A stretch of DNA of 64,000 bases from Owenia fusiformis (taxonomy: Eukaryota > Annelida > Polychaeta > Sabellida > Oweniidae): the NCBI GenBank assembly GCA_903813345.2, contig CAIIXF020000001.1:11701915-11765914 (forward strand), given 5' to 3'. Positions 23,426 to 36,800 of this stretch are shown piece after piece. The number at the start of each line of letters is the position of its first letter. Within the stretch, counting starts at the first letter, position 1. A program made the translations under genes and the position numbers. The notes beneath the pieces were generated by a model that was not told the origin of the DNA, searched no databases, and was given only the letters and a program-made list of their open reading frames with translations.

Positions 23426-26400
23426 CCTTTTCGGTGCTCTCCCAACCATTTCTGTAAGAAGGGCTTGCTATTTTAAGTGCATTTAGAATTTTGAAATTTT
23501 TAAACAACCTTTAGGATTTTGTAATTTTTGTGCAAAATCTGAAGAATTTCTTATTATTTCTTGTGACATTTTAGAAGGCACATTAAACTGATGGTGGATC
23601 ATATTGATTTCATGAAATAAAATACTGGGAGAATATTGATCTTGAAATTGATGGAATTCAGAAAGGAGCTGTCAACTTCAGATATCTGAATATGATGAGA
23701 ACATTGCTTATCCTTATAAGAAGGAACTGAGTAGACAAAAGCATAAGCCTTGTACGTTGTACTTTAAAGAGACTTTTTGTAAGTGTTAAACTGAGGTGAA
23801 GCATACATCAATGAAATCAAAACGTTTTTAACCAGACATACCATGCATGTAATATTATACAAATTCCAAATATTGGAATGGAGTAAATGATATACGAAGA
23901 CAGATGTGTTTTAAAAAGTTAAGAAAAGATTGATGTTTTTATAATCATGATCGACATTTCTTATGTGCCAGACTTGTTCCTGGTACGAGACAACTCCTAA
24001 TTTTTTAATCAATTCATTGTGATCCCCAGTATGGATTACACTCAGCTTTTAAAAAATCATTTATATGCCACGTAGGACTTCACATATCGGAATAATTCAC
24101 CTAGCATCAAAAAGAACATAAAATAGTCCATGGATTACTCTAACAAGCCCCTGTGTGTCAAATTAGTTTAAATTGAAGAATTACACCTGTAATACTCCTA
24201 ATACCTTGGTAACGTTTGTTAGAAAAATAATTAAGGTATTGATTGGTTGAACTCATTTTCATGTCACTGTAACCTTCAACATATTAGACACGTTAAAGAT
24301 GCGTGATAGGTGATTCCCAAATTCGCATTGGCTTTCAACCACATCCTTTTGAAAGCGAGGTTAATTATCCAAAACCAACCTTGACTGTTTTTGGTAACAC
24401 CAAGATAGGTCAAGATGTTCAAATTGTTTACTGATCAAATCCTCCTAGATAACGCAAACACCAAGATGTAGCAAATCCCATTGAATAGCCATGGCTTGCT
24501 ATTTTTTCGAAATGGCAACTCACAAGCCAAATTGTATTGAGAAAGTGTAGCATGCTTCTAATTATTCACAAAATCGCTCCCCAACTTTTGAGTTACACTA
24601 AAAAACGTAAGATAACACATGTAAATATGATGGCCGCCTATTTCCAAAGTGTCATAATAAGCAATGTACCATGCTAATTCAAATATGAACGAAATCACTC
24701 CATTACTTTTCCAGTTACAGCAAAAATCATAAAATAATTAGTAACTTTTACTCACATGGGATATACATCTAAGATATAAACGATATTGAGCCAACAGTAT
24801 TTGAGTCATTGCCTGGACAGACAGATGTATGGACAGATGGAGCCATTTTTCTATAATATCCCTCCTGAAACTTCGTTCAATGGGATAATAATTTCTAATA
24901 TGGCCATAACTGGTCCTCATGTGACCATATGTTAAAAAAGATAGAATTAATTAAATTTGAAATAGTTTCTTTTGGAATTCTTCAAAAACAATGCTTTACA
25001 ATAAAATAGTAATGCACAACAAAAGCACCCTGGTGATGAGATGGTTAATTTAACAATTTGTAACCAGTAAACCCCAGTAAGGTCAGACCAAAGAAGCTGA
25101 CACTCACTTTCTAAATGGTACATTGGAACCTAATAGGACAAATTGCATCGCGATAGCCGTGCCCCCTTTGTCTTTATCCTTCTCTCGCAAACGGGAGATA
25201 AGAGGGGCTCTGGCATACCAGAATGGACAAATTGTGTCATTTATTTTTCATTAGCAGCAAATGTGACTGAGGCTTAATCTCTGAACTCGCTGAGCCAACC
25301 AGCTGCAGAGCTTGTTGTTGATAGATGGCCATTTTCTATATATGGCCATTTTGGACGTTTTCATAGAAGTATTGACCAAAATTTAAATATTATTATAACA
25401 TGTTTCTGATCAGTGCTTGAGAAAATACAAGCATGATAGGTTTGAGCTAATTTATGCCCATGAGTGTGCTGGCCACCAGCAGAGGAGGTGGGCTGCAAAA
25501 CAATAAAATTGTCTAATAACCTATTCAAAGAATTGTTTAGAACTAACATTTGCGCTCAGAGTAAAGCACTCCCAAAGTTAACACTATATAACAATTTCAT
25601 TTACCAATATTCTTTGCAGACTGCAGAGATCTACCTCAAATGAAGAAGACTTCTATTAATAGATATTTAAAAACACAAATCAGACACAAAACACTTCATC
25701 CAACCCACTAAACCTATATTTTCTTAGAAAAGATTTCTTCCTATTACTAATTGTGAATTGTTCCCTAAGACTGAACTGCGGTCCGATAGTATATGAGGTA
25801 ACATAAAAACCTTATTTAGATTACTCAATTCACATATCTGCTCCCGGATTTTAACCCGAGGCTTGCTATCATCATGGATAATATATAACAGTCACTTTCA
25901 GACTGTTCAAACTAAACTAAGTTGATCCATCAAAATATTTATCTTCATCAGCAGTTTGTTTTCATTACATAAAAGCTATTTGAAACTTTTGCCCGTAAAC
26001 TAACAAAAGTTGCATTAAAACGGGTAGAAACCGCCACAGGCCCGACTTTTCATACCTCAGATCAATTCATCTGTTTTTCATCACATGGTTTAAGGTTAAT
26101 TCTCTTCCCCTTGCCTAATAGAGTATTCTCTAACACAAACAAATCGATGATCTTATTTTTCTAACAAGGTCGGCCTGACATTTTTCATAATCCAGTCTTA
26201 CAAAAAGGAACTTTTTTTTTTCCCTGCGGGGACTTTCTTTATACTCCTCCCACTTACGAAAAAAATATAAGTATGAAAAATCATATGTGCTAATTTTGAT
26301 AAATTGGTTTAAACATAATTGATTTTCTTTTATTTATTAACCCCGAAAACCTGCTCTTGCAATGAAGTTTCAAACATCAGTTGGCTTATAGTCTGGCTTC

Positions 26401-27105
26401 CAAGATCAATTAACAAAGGGAATGGTATAAATGTCTGGGAATTTTTCTTGCCTTTTAGTTATAGAGTATACACAAATAAGCAAATATCTCATATTAATTG
26501 GAGATATGTTCCTCCGAAATAAACTCCCTGGCCTCGCCAAACACAAAAATGGTTCTGTCCCCTTCCCCTAATACTAATTACAACATACTTAGTTATAATT
26601 CTTATTGAAAATGCATATTTTGATACATTCCCTTTAAACCAGGCATCTCAAGGCTAGAAAGGGAAAGTGATGACACGGTTTAACTATCATGATGGATTAG
26701 TTCATGATCATGGGGAGTTAATTCCCTACAGTAGATAACTGACTTACCTTATGAAGTAATTTAGTAATCAATAAGAACAAATCGACCTTTTCTAGATCCG
26801 TTTGAAATCTCCTTGAACCTTGTTTATAATCAGCCTTGAGGTTTGTACATTTAACCCATTTAACCATCAATAACTTACCTTTTCTTCTATCTTATACAAG
26901 TATGATGAAATTTTTGTATTTTCAATCATAAGTTCGAGTTAAACTTAAATTCTATTCTGCTTACAACAGTTTAATTCACAATGTGTTGAGTTAAACCATT
27001 TGAGGTCTACAAAGCGTTCTCAAAAAGATTAGGAAAATTTTCATTGACATAATGTTGAAATATCTTAAAAAGTTGAGATGATAGAAGTAACAAGGCACAG
27101 ACGTG
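23426..27105. other. Region without recognised gene
   Basis: No exon that I can support on either strand. A stretch at 24480-24900 with 'attgcctggacagacagatg' looks like an old dispersed repeat, and GTGACTGAGGCTTAA at 25263-25277 matches the end of a MITE family seen at 52730 and 61596. Confidence 0.5.
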
Positions 27106-28516
27106 AACAATATCGTACCTAAAACACAGCAGTATGACAGTGAAGAATTTAGGACAGAAAATCCAAAATGGCCACCTTAAAATTTACCCAGAATTCCCAA
27201 AAACGAATCAGTTCTTAACTTTGATACGCAGAAACATCCCTGAAAATTTCAGATGAATCCATCAAATGGTTTGGCTGGAAACCTGTAGACAAGTCTTGAA
27301 AGTGAAGATTTTAGGACGGAAAATCCAAAATGGCCACCTTAAAATTAACCAAGAATGCCCAAAAACTAATCAGTTGTTAACTTTGATATGTAGAAACATC
27401 CCTGTAAATTTCAAATGAATCCGTCAAATGGTTTGGCTGGAAACCTGTAGACAAGTCTTGAAAGTGAAGATTTTAGGACGGAAAATCCAAAATGGCCACC
27501 TTAAATTTTACCCAGAATGCCCAAAAACTAATCAGTTCTTAACTTTGATACGTAGAAACATCCCTGAAAATTTCAGATGAATCCGTCAAATGGTTTGGCT
27601 GGAAACCTGTAGACAAGTCTTGAAAGTGAAGATTTTAGGACGGAAAATCCAAAATGTCCACCTTAAAATTTACCCAGAATGCCCAAAAACTAATCAGTTG
27701 TTAACTTTGATATGTAGAAACATCCCTGTAAATTTCAAATGAATCCGTCAAATGGTTTGGCTGGAAACCTGTAGACAAGTCTTGAAAGTGAAGATTTTAG
27801 GACGGAAAATCCAAAATGGCCACCTTAAATTTTACCCAAAATGCCAAAAAACTAATCAGTTCTTAACTTTGATACGTAGAAACATCCCTGAAAATTTCAG
27901 ATGAATCCGTCAAATGGTTTGGCTGGAAACCTGTAGACAAGTCTTGAAAGTGAAGATTTTAGGACGGAAAATCCAAAATGGCCACCTTAAAATTTACCCA
28001 GAATGCCCAAAAACTAATCAGTTCTTAACTTTGATACGTAGAAACATCCCTGAAAATTTCAGATGAATCCGTCAAATGGTTTGGCTGGAAACCTGTAGAC
28101 AAGTCTTGAAAGTGAAAATTTTAGGACGGAAAAACCAAAATGGCCACCTTAAAATTTACCCAGAATGCCCAAAAACTAATCCGTTCTTAACTTTGATACG
28201 TAGAAACATTCCTGAAAATTTCAGATTAATCCGTCAAATGGTTTGGCTGGAAACCTGTAGACAAGTCTTGAAAGTGAAGATTTTAGGATGGAAAATCAAA
28301 AATGGCCACCTTAAAATTTACCCAGAATGCCCAAAAACTAATCAGTTCTTAACTTTGATAGGTAGAAACATTCCTGAAAATTTCAGATGAATCTGTCATA
28401 TGGTTTGGCTGGAAACCTGTAGACATGCTGAAAAGTGAGACGCCGCCCGCCGCCCACCCGCCCGCCGCCCGCCGCCCGCCAAGCTGACGACAATATCGTA
28501 CCTTTATTAGGTACGA
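27106..28516. repeat. 162-bp tandem repeat, 8 copies, with GC-rich tail
   Basis: Eight copies carrying GGAAAATCCAAAATGGCCAC, AACTTTGATACGTAGAAACA and GGTTTGGCTGGAAACCTGTA; the spacing of the last block is 162 bp. After the last copy there is a CCGCCCGCCG-type run (28440-28483). The array is bracketed by AATATCGTACCT at 27109 and 28494, the second being half of the hairpin ATCGTACCTTTATTAGGTAC (28497-28516). Probably the body of an unclassified transposon. Confidence 0.85.
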
Positions 28517-31500
28517 TAAAAATCTTGATCTCTATGACTAACAAACATTCCAAATTCAGTCAACTGAGATCTTATCTCAAAATCTGTATATAAAGGTTCA
28601 TTAAAAAAAAATTCATTTAAAATTATTGATCAGCTTGAAAAATGTGTATACTAAGTCTTTTATTATCATAGCTTATGGTCGTTTTTGTGTGTCTGCAATA
28701 TCAGACTCAAGTTAGACACATCTTGGTGAGACTGGTAACTAATTCACTTTTTAACTTTAACTCATTGTCTTTTAAATACAGAATCATACTATTTTGTCTC
28801 CATAAAACCAATATTGCTGTTTAGTGGTTATTTTATACTCGTACCATATACTGTACTTGTACTCTGGGAGGTCCCAATCATGCTCATTCTTGGTTTGTTT
28901 TTCAGATATTCCTCCGGGATATTTTAAATTAAATTAGACGAATCAAATGTTGATTTAGAGATATATTTTACTAATTTTAAGTTGTATTAAAATGTTTTTA
29001 GTTCTTTGTAATAAAAATATTTCTACATTTATGCAAGTATATATCCAGATTACCAAAAAAAATTAAACAAATTAATTCAGAGATACAGTATCCATTAAAT
29101 TTAATTTAAGTTTGAAATAAAATGGTTCAACTCTCCCAGATTTATATTTATCATGAGACAGACTTTAAATTATCAAAATAAACAGGTGCCGATTTTATGC
29201 TTCTAGATCCTAGTCGGTTCCAAATAAAACATTGTTGATTATCATTAGAAAAAAGAAGGCATTAAAGTAACGGAACATTGAGCTGTTTTATCTCAATTTA
29301 TTACACAAATGTATTGACAAATTGAGTAAACAATCACTCAGCAAATCTTGATAATAAGGAAAATTTAGGAGCCTGTATACATACTGTAACTGAGCATAAA
29401 CTTTCTCTAGCAAAAAATTTGATTTGTAACATCTATTCCATGTAAACAACAAACAATTCATTTCTATTTTGAGGTTGGCGACTGCTTCGTGACATTTTCC
29501 AGTGTTCAAACTTCAAATGCATTCTTGTACACACTTGACCTAGCCCTACTTATGAGAACTAGAGCCTTTAAATAAAAGTTCACAAGTACACAGTATCAAT
29601 GACTATCAGTGCCAATGTATGCAAACATTTCAAGTCTACCTGAAAGATTTGACCTTGACCCGACCTTCGCTGATGACCTTTAGCATTTAGAGTAACGCAG
29701 ATTCTAATATACCTTATTCTCCTCCAAGTGATGCACTACTTGATATAAAACTTCTCAATTCATTTTACTGATTCAGCTATGATTTTTAGATGATTTAAGT
29801 TATTGATTTTAGCCTCTTTGAAATAATTTCATAGAGTGGTCTTTGGTTTGAAGGTCAACTCTAAGCGAAATGATAAACTACAGAATGTTGGACAGGAGCC
29901 TTAATATAATGTCATCATGTGGAGATTTATAAAGTGCAGACAGTTTTATACCTGATACTCTAAAGGTTATCATTTCCCATGAAGCTTAAGAACCACCTGG
30001 GAAAATCTACTTGTGTTTGGTAAAAAGCATAGCTTAATCAGATAAATGTAACAGTATGGGGTCCATAGAGCAAACCCGCACCTGTATCCCTCCTTTTATC
30101 TAAAAGATTTCTTCAATATATTGTAAGATGGGTACTTGACTAACCTGCCAGGGGAACTGCTTTTCTTGAAGAAAATTACACTTTTCTTTGTAGAGCAGTC
30201 CCAACTTTTTCAAGGTTTTCATAAAGTTTTCTCAGTCAAAAGAATGTCTAGAATTTATATCCTTGACTTACTGAAATGAAATGAGTTTTTGGTTCCATTT
30301 TTTCTTAATGCAATAGTTACGTGTTGAACAAGCAAACAATGTCAAAAGTCAAAACAATAATATTTGTTATAAATGCCAACTATATACCCACTGCTGATTG
30401 CAAATGCAAAGATAAAAACTGTTTTTACACCTACATTTTGATATGAAAAAGAAGTCCAGATTATCTAAGCTAAAAACATTGTTTGTTGAACATTTCAGAA
30501 CAACTCAAAATGGACCTGTTAAGTTTCTTGAAAAGAGTACCACATAGACGTGGATTTATTTTTTTAACAAAATGTCACTTTAACCACATATCAAGCTCCC
30601 ATTGTGAAAGATATTTCATCATCAAGATTCTCCTGGTAATAGATCTAGCGGAGATTAACAATAACTCAACATGAACTGTGAGTGAGTCTTTCCCTAACAT
30701 CCTACCTAAATAAAAATCCTAAAGTCTATCTGTAACATGTGTTAAACATTTGTACAACATCTAAAATTCCATACTTTCATTGAAAATGTTTTGTCTGCTG
30801 GAACCAGAAGATCATAAGTCAGACACACTTCATATCTTGATTTGTGATAAACTTTCCTTCAAATACAATTGAACCATTTAATGCTTGGAGCACTGGGGAT
30901 ATTAGTAAAACTGCATCAAAGGGTTTGGTAATCATATTTTTTTCAATGAACCATCCATGTTTTAAGTAAGTTACATGTGGCCATCATATGCATTTTTCTG
31001 CCTATTGTCCATTCATAAATTCTACAACATCAAAGTTGCACAAATGTAGAAATAATTCAAAACAATGTTATTGCCTCCTAAATTATAAAACACATTCTGG
31101 TTTCTCATAAAAACAATTCTAATAGACACGGCACTACATGTTTTTTGTCTGACATTTATATTTCAGCAGGAATTTATATTGTGGTGGTTGTCTAAGAATA
31201 TAAGAAGAATCATTAAAAATGTTTTAAGTAAAACTTCACAAAAAAGCAAAAATATACTACATCACTCACATCACTCCTGATATTTTTTTCATTCTATGAA
31301 CCTTAATGAATATCAGTTTTTCAAAGAGGGACCCAAATTTGCAGGAAGTGATTTTTCAAAAATATTTTTCTACCTTCTCCCTCTTTTTAATTTCTAGCCC
31401 CCAACCCAAACTCCCACCCCCTTCACTAGGTCTCACAAAAGTCAGGATGTGCAACATTTGAAAACACATTAAATTAAATTTTAACCAAATCTACAAACTA

Positions 31501-33283
31501 AAATAATACTTATTAAAGTGAATGAAATAGAATAAAGTATATCTAAGAATTTTTTTTGTAAAATAAGAATAAAATAAAATATGAAAAGTATATCCCAAAA
31601 CATCATGTGTAACATTGACTAGAAAGTAGAAGAAAAACATTTTACTTATTCAATTCTTTGAAAATATTTTTAAAATAAAACAAAGAACTTACCTGTAATC
31701 TAGGAAATAAATAATTACAAAATATTTGCACAATTTTTCCTTCGGAAGTTCCTTGTTTGGAAATACCAACTTTCCAAAATTGTCTAATTCATCATGTGTA
31801 AAAAGTTTTTATAGCCAGATATCTTGATAACTATCTTATCTTTTTGAGCTCAAATACTACCTATGTTTATCAAATGATAAAGAAAAGTAGCATAACTTAA
31901 TGTAAAAGGTCTAAAATATGTGATAACCTATGTTATACACAGTTCCAATTACATAATGTTAAAGCTCTGAATCTTGGCTGCATTTAAACTTTTGTTCTTA
32001 AAGTGTTAAAACACTGCAATGTCACTCAACTCCAGAGACATAAAACACTCAAGGCAAACATGAAAACTTCTACGACTGCAGACTAAATCCCTTGTGCCGA
32101 TTCCTATATAGATGTAGAATATTTGGTTCCCAGAGATCAAATGGCAAATATCACAGATTTCTAGAGGGAAAATGTAAGTTTTTTCCTCAGTTAAATGGAA
32201 GCAAGAACTGATTTTTTTCTCAAACAAAGTATTGGGTGTCATTGTGGTTGAAAAAGTAAAGAAAATAATCAAATTCCAAAAATAAATTGCTCTGTCCATT
32301 ACATGGTATTCATGTCTGTCTACATTGAAGTACTGCGGGTTATGGTCACCATTGGACCTATAAATATTACACTGGACTAACAAATCACCTAATCATATTT
32401 TGAATTTAAATAAATGGATATCTATGAACTAATCATCTAGATGATACCATCTGGTGAATAAAAAGCAAAAGGCAGGGATATATTACAGCACAGCTGTAGT
32501 TGTATCTTATGAAATATGTAATTCCAAAAAGGTTTTTTTCAATTCATTATAGGCAATTTCCAAAATTCCTCATTTCTTTGTTTTAAGGGAAATTTTCTTT
32601 AAAGGAATCTAAAAGACAATGTCATTATGAAATATACTCGTACCTAAATTTGAGTTACAGATTCATGAATCTGGAATATGCCATAATATACCATTTACCA
32701 ATAAAAAGGCACATACGGGAGATAACTAAACCAATTTAACATATGAGTGGCCATTTTAAATTTCTAAAGCCAAAGCTCAGAAGAGATACATTATTTGCGA
32801 TCTACTCTAAAAGTATAATATAGCCAAACTTTGAAGTTTCCATTGGGGTAGTGAATTTTTATAAATTGGCCATTTTGACAAGAAAAATGGCCAAATCAAT
32901 CTACTACTGTATAGTATTGGGTAATTTCTTAGACAAACAGATGGACAGACTGAGGCCTTACTATATCCCAACTAAACCTTTTTGGTTTGTTGAGATAAAC
33001 CATCAATTGCAATAAAGAAAAATAAGTGCATTGCATCTCAACAAAAAGAATTTGATTTATTTTTGGCTTGAACTCTTGTGGATTGCTCTATGTAAGTATA
33101 TATGAGGTTTTGTTATCAGTATTTTTTCTATTTGAGATGATTCTGGATGTTTTGATATGAACTTGTATAATGTAATTTGCCTTCATGTTTTTATGATTTA
33201 CATAGCTTAGAGCTATATCTTGTTTTTCGGCTTTGTTGTTTGGTTGATGTGCTTTATTTGGAATTCTGTGTATTTGTGCTGTT
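28517..33283. other. Region without recognised gene
   Basis: AT-rich DNA with short ORFs only. A piece at 32700-33000 ('acaaacagatggacagactg') resembles the dispersed repeat at 24.8 kb. No exon with good splice sites and recognisable protein was found. It could be intron if the VWA gene at 33.9-37.5 kb continues downstream. Confidence 0.5.
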
Positions 33284-33800
33284 AACATGTTACCTCTTGT
33301 GCCTTCTGCTGTATGGATGTATTTGTGTTTTAAATATGTTACCTCTTGTGCCTTCTGATATATTTGTGTTTTTAATATGTTACCTCTTGTGCCTTCTGTT
33401 GTATGGATGTATTTGTGTTTTAAATATGTTACCTCTTGTGCCTTCTGATGTATTTGTGTTTTTAACATGTTACCTCTTGTGGCGTATGGATGTATTCGTG
33501 TTTTTAATATGTTACCTCTTGTTCCTTCTGTGTCTTTGACATGTTACCTCTTGTGCCTTCTGATGTATTTGTGTTTTTAATATGTTACCTCTTGTGCCTT
33601 CTGTTGTATGGATGTATTTGTGTTTTAAATATGTTACCTCTTGTGCCTTCTGATGTATTTGTGTTTTTAACATGTTACCTCTTGTGGCGTATGGATGTAT
33701 TCGTGTTTTTAATATGTTACCTCTTGTTCCTTCTTTGACATGTTACCTCTTGTGCCTTCTGATGTATTTGTGTTTTTAATATGTTACCTCTTGTGCCTTC
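33284..33800. repeat. Minisatellite with higher-order structure
   Basis: About a dozen units that start GTTACCTCTTGTGCCTTCTG and continue in one of four variants 33-50 bp long. A four-variant set of about 175 bp is itself repeated (33365-33540 and 33541-33740). It begins about 100 bp beyond the donor of exon 34543-33899. Read on the minus strand each unit has the donor-like AAGAGGTAAC. Confidence 0.88.
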
Positions 33801-33898
33801 TAATGTATGGATTGTTGATTTTGATCATGTTGATTTTTCAGTTGTGATATGTTTTGTAAACTTGTGAGACTAATACTGAGATAAAAATAAGGATTTAC

Positions 33899-36800
33899 CT
33901 AGACTGAAATAAATGGTATCAGCATTGGATTCTGGTCCTGGTGTGATTGCACTGACAGCACCCTCTGTGTATGCGCTGGTATAATCTAGTCCATCTGGGG
34001 GGGCTGACTTGTTTGGATGGACGTGATCCAGTTCATCTAGCCATTTGCTAGTAACGACATGATCTAGTTCATCTAGGGGGTCCATTGTGTTTGCATCAAC
34101 ATTATCCAGTTCATCAATGCGTGTGTTTGTATCTACATCATCAAGGTCATCTATTGGGTTCCCAATGTTTGTATGGAGAAGATCTACTTTATCTATGGAC
34201 TCCAACATCTTTGTATTGACATGATCTAGTTCATCTATTGAGCCAAGAATATTTGTATCCACAAAATCTAGCTTATCGATGGCATCCAGTGTGTTTGTAT
34301 CGACATTATTTGGTTCATGTATGGGGTTAAGTGACTTTATATCAACATGATTTAGGTGGGTCAGTGTGTTTGTACCAACATAATTTGCTTCATCTAAGGG
34401 TCCCGGATTGTTAACACTGACATGTTCTAGTTCATCTACACGTGTCAATGGTTTTGTATTGACATTATCATGCTTATAAACAGGATTTCTGTTGCTGTTG
34501 TGATTCCTATTTTGACTAGTTGCATCTTGCAGATTTCTAAGCTCTGAAAGAATGAACCTACATGTAATATGTAAATTTCATTTTGGTGGGAAAGGTTAAT
34601 AGAATATAGTTGTTTCTCATACTAAATCACTACAGGTAAATATGGCCATATTTATTCACGACTCATTCATTGCTTACCATGGCATATAAAACCAGATGTG
34701 TATGCTTCAAAGCCTTTAAGATCCCTGTAACTGGGAACAAGTACTGTCTTCTCATCTTCATCTAGCCAATCATGAAGAGTATCATCAGAGATTGGAGTCT
34801 TAATAGCTACCGTTAGGATATGGTGTGGCAAGTTAACAACATTCTTCAGTCGTGAGAGTACTGATATTTTCTCTTTTGTTATCGGTGTTATCAAAACGAT
34901 CAATCCCCCTAAAAAGCCAAAATCAGAATTAATCTATTCTATCTTTAGATGATTATTTGCAAGAGCTCTAAAAGAATAAACATAGAATTTATTTTGAGGC
35001 AAAATAGATTTTCATTCTGGATAGGTTCCTGGTCGGGTAATGGTAAAATACATTGTTCTTACACAAGTGATAATCCCCATGCAGTCAAGCAAGTTTTAAC
35101 CCATGATTTAAACCACATGGCATGGTGAGCCTCGGTTGATAAGGGAAGGTGATGGAAAGATGATCTTTTTTACCCATCATGATATTAGCTGACATTAAAA
35201 ACATCTTCCAAATGGAATGTACGCCTACACATCCCACCATACCTTTTTGCTACTATTAAAAGATATATGGAGTTGGAGAATTATTAAAGAACCAATTAGA
35301 TGTTGTTTTAGAATCGTGTTTTGTAAATTGCAACTTCTTTTTTCCAACTACTAAAAAAATCTTAAAATTTAGAATGTTTGCAGAAAGATATACACTTCTA
35401 CAACTTTTACTTGACACCCAAGCCCCTATTCTCTATGGGGTCATATGAGTTTGATAACATTTTGCACTTTCTAAAGGATAAAAAATTAGTTTGGGTGTTT
35501 TCACTTTTCTTTTTTATCAAATGGTGCCTGCCTTATGTCGAAACTGTAAAATAGTATTTAAAACAATTTAGAGCAAGTTTTGATGATTTTCTGACATTAA
35601 TTCTGGCATTGTAATATGAAATACCTCAACTGAGATGTGGTACCTAATTACCTTGCCTCAAAACAAAGGTCTAAAACCCAGACATATAAAATTACCTTGT
35701 CTGATTGGACCAACATCCTGGAGTTTCCTTAAAGCATCACCAAGGCGACCACCCTCATGACCTCTATATGAGATAGAGAAGATCTTTTCCATGATTCTCT
35801 CCATTGAAACCTCTGTGTTTTCCTGTCAAAAATGAAAAGTTCAGAATAGATGGTTAAATTGTATTATGGTGCATATACACCTCTTAATATAAGATTCTTT
35901 ATGTGATGGTTTAGTCAGATCAGGGATTCAATAACGAAAATGTTTTTTACTTTTTGAGTCTATATAAATTGAGATAATTCTCAAACTTTAAACTTGCTTC
36001 AACACTGGGGAACTCAATGCATTTTAGAGCCCTATTTGCACGCTTACCTGTAAATGTACTTTCACATCTGCTGCAAAACTCATAACAGATATTGCATATC
36101 TTATACGAAATCGTTCATCCAAATGAAGGGCCTCGTCATGCTGGTAATCCTTCACAACATTTTGATCCTCCTTTGAATCATATTTCCAAGACTCATCATT
36201 GGGTACATTCAACGGAGCATCAATTCCATTTGAAAGTACACCATGTTCCGATGTTTCTAGGATATTGTATTGCTCATTCCAATTTTCATATTGATCTTTT
36301 GTTAAAAGAATGTTTTGCGATATATTCCTGTGTTGATTGTGCCTGTGTTTGTTGTTTGGGTTGTTTCCATCTTGATGCACAGTCTTTCTATTTTGGTTCT
36401 GCTTATTTTGACGTGGAGAATGGTCATGTTTAATGTCTCCATGTTGCTTGTGTTCATTGTCTCTCTGCTGATTGTGCCCATGTTGGTTGTTTCCATGCCC
36501 ATGCTTGTTGTGTTCATGGTGATTCTGCACATCTTGATTGTGCCGAAATTCATTGGGTCCATGGTGGTTGTGCCCATGCTGGTTTTGCACATGTTGGTTG
36601 TTCCCATTGTGGTTGTGCTCATGATGATTGTGCCCATTTTCTTGGCTGGGCTCATTGTATCCATGGAGACTGTGTTGACTAGGGAAATCTGTGCCACGAA
36701 TATTTTGCACCAGAGATAGAGTAAAAGCAAGAAGCTCCGAGAAATAATAAGGGTCAACATCTGAGGAGGCATCAATGAGGAATATAATGTTTCCAGGACA

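Noticed and set aside
28076-28390. Plus-strand ORF with repeated MVWLETCRQVLKVK
   Set aside because: The 162-bp repeat unit is a multiple of three, so open frames recur by chance.
32006-32383. 125-codon minus-strand ORF
   Set aside because: No recognisable domain, no supporting splice sites, and AT-rich composition like its surroundings.
33177-33738. Plus-strand ORFs rich in Leu, Cys and Val
   Set aside because: They are translations of the minisatellite at 33284-33800.
36315-36719. Plus-strand ORF and second minus-strand frame over the His-rich exon
   Set aside because: They are shadows of the repetitive His/Asn coding sequence; the chosen frame joins to VWA exons on both sides.
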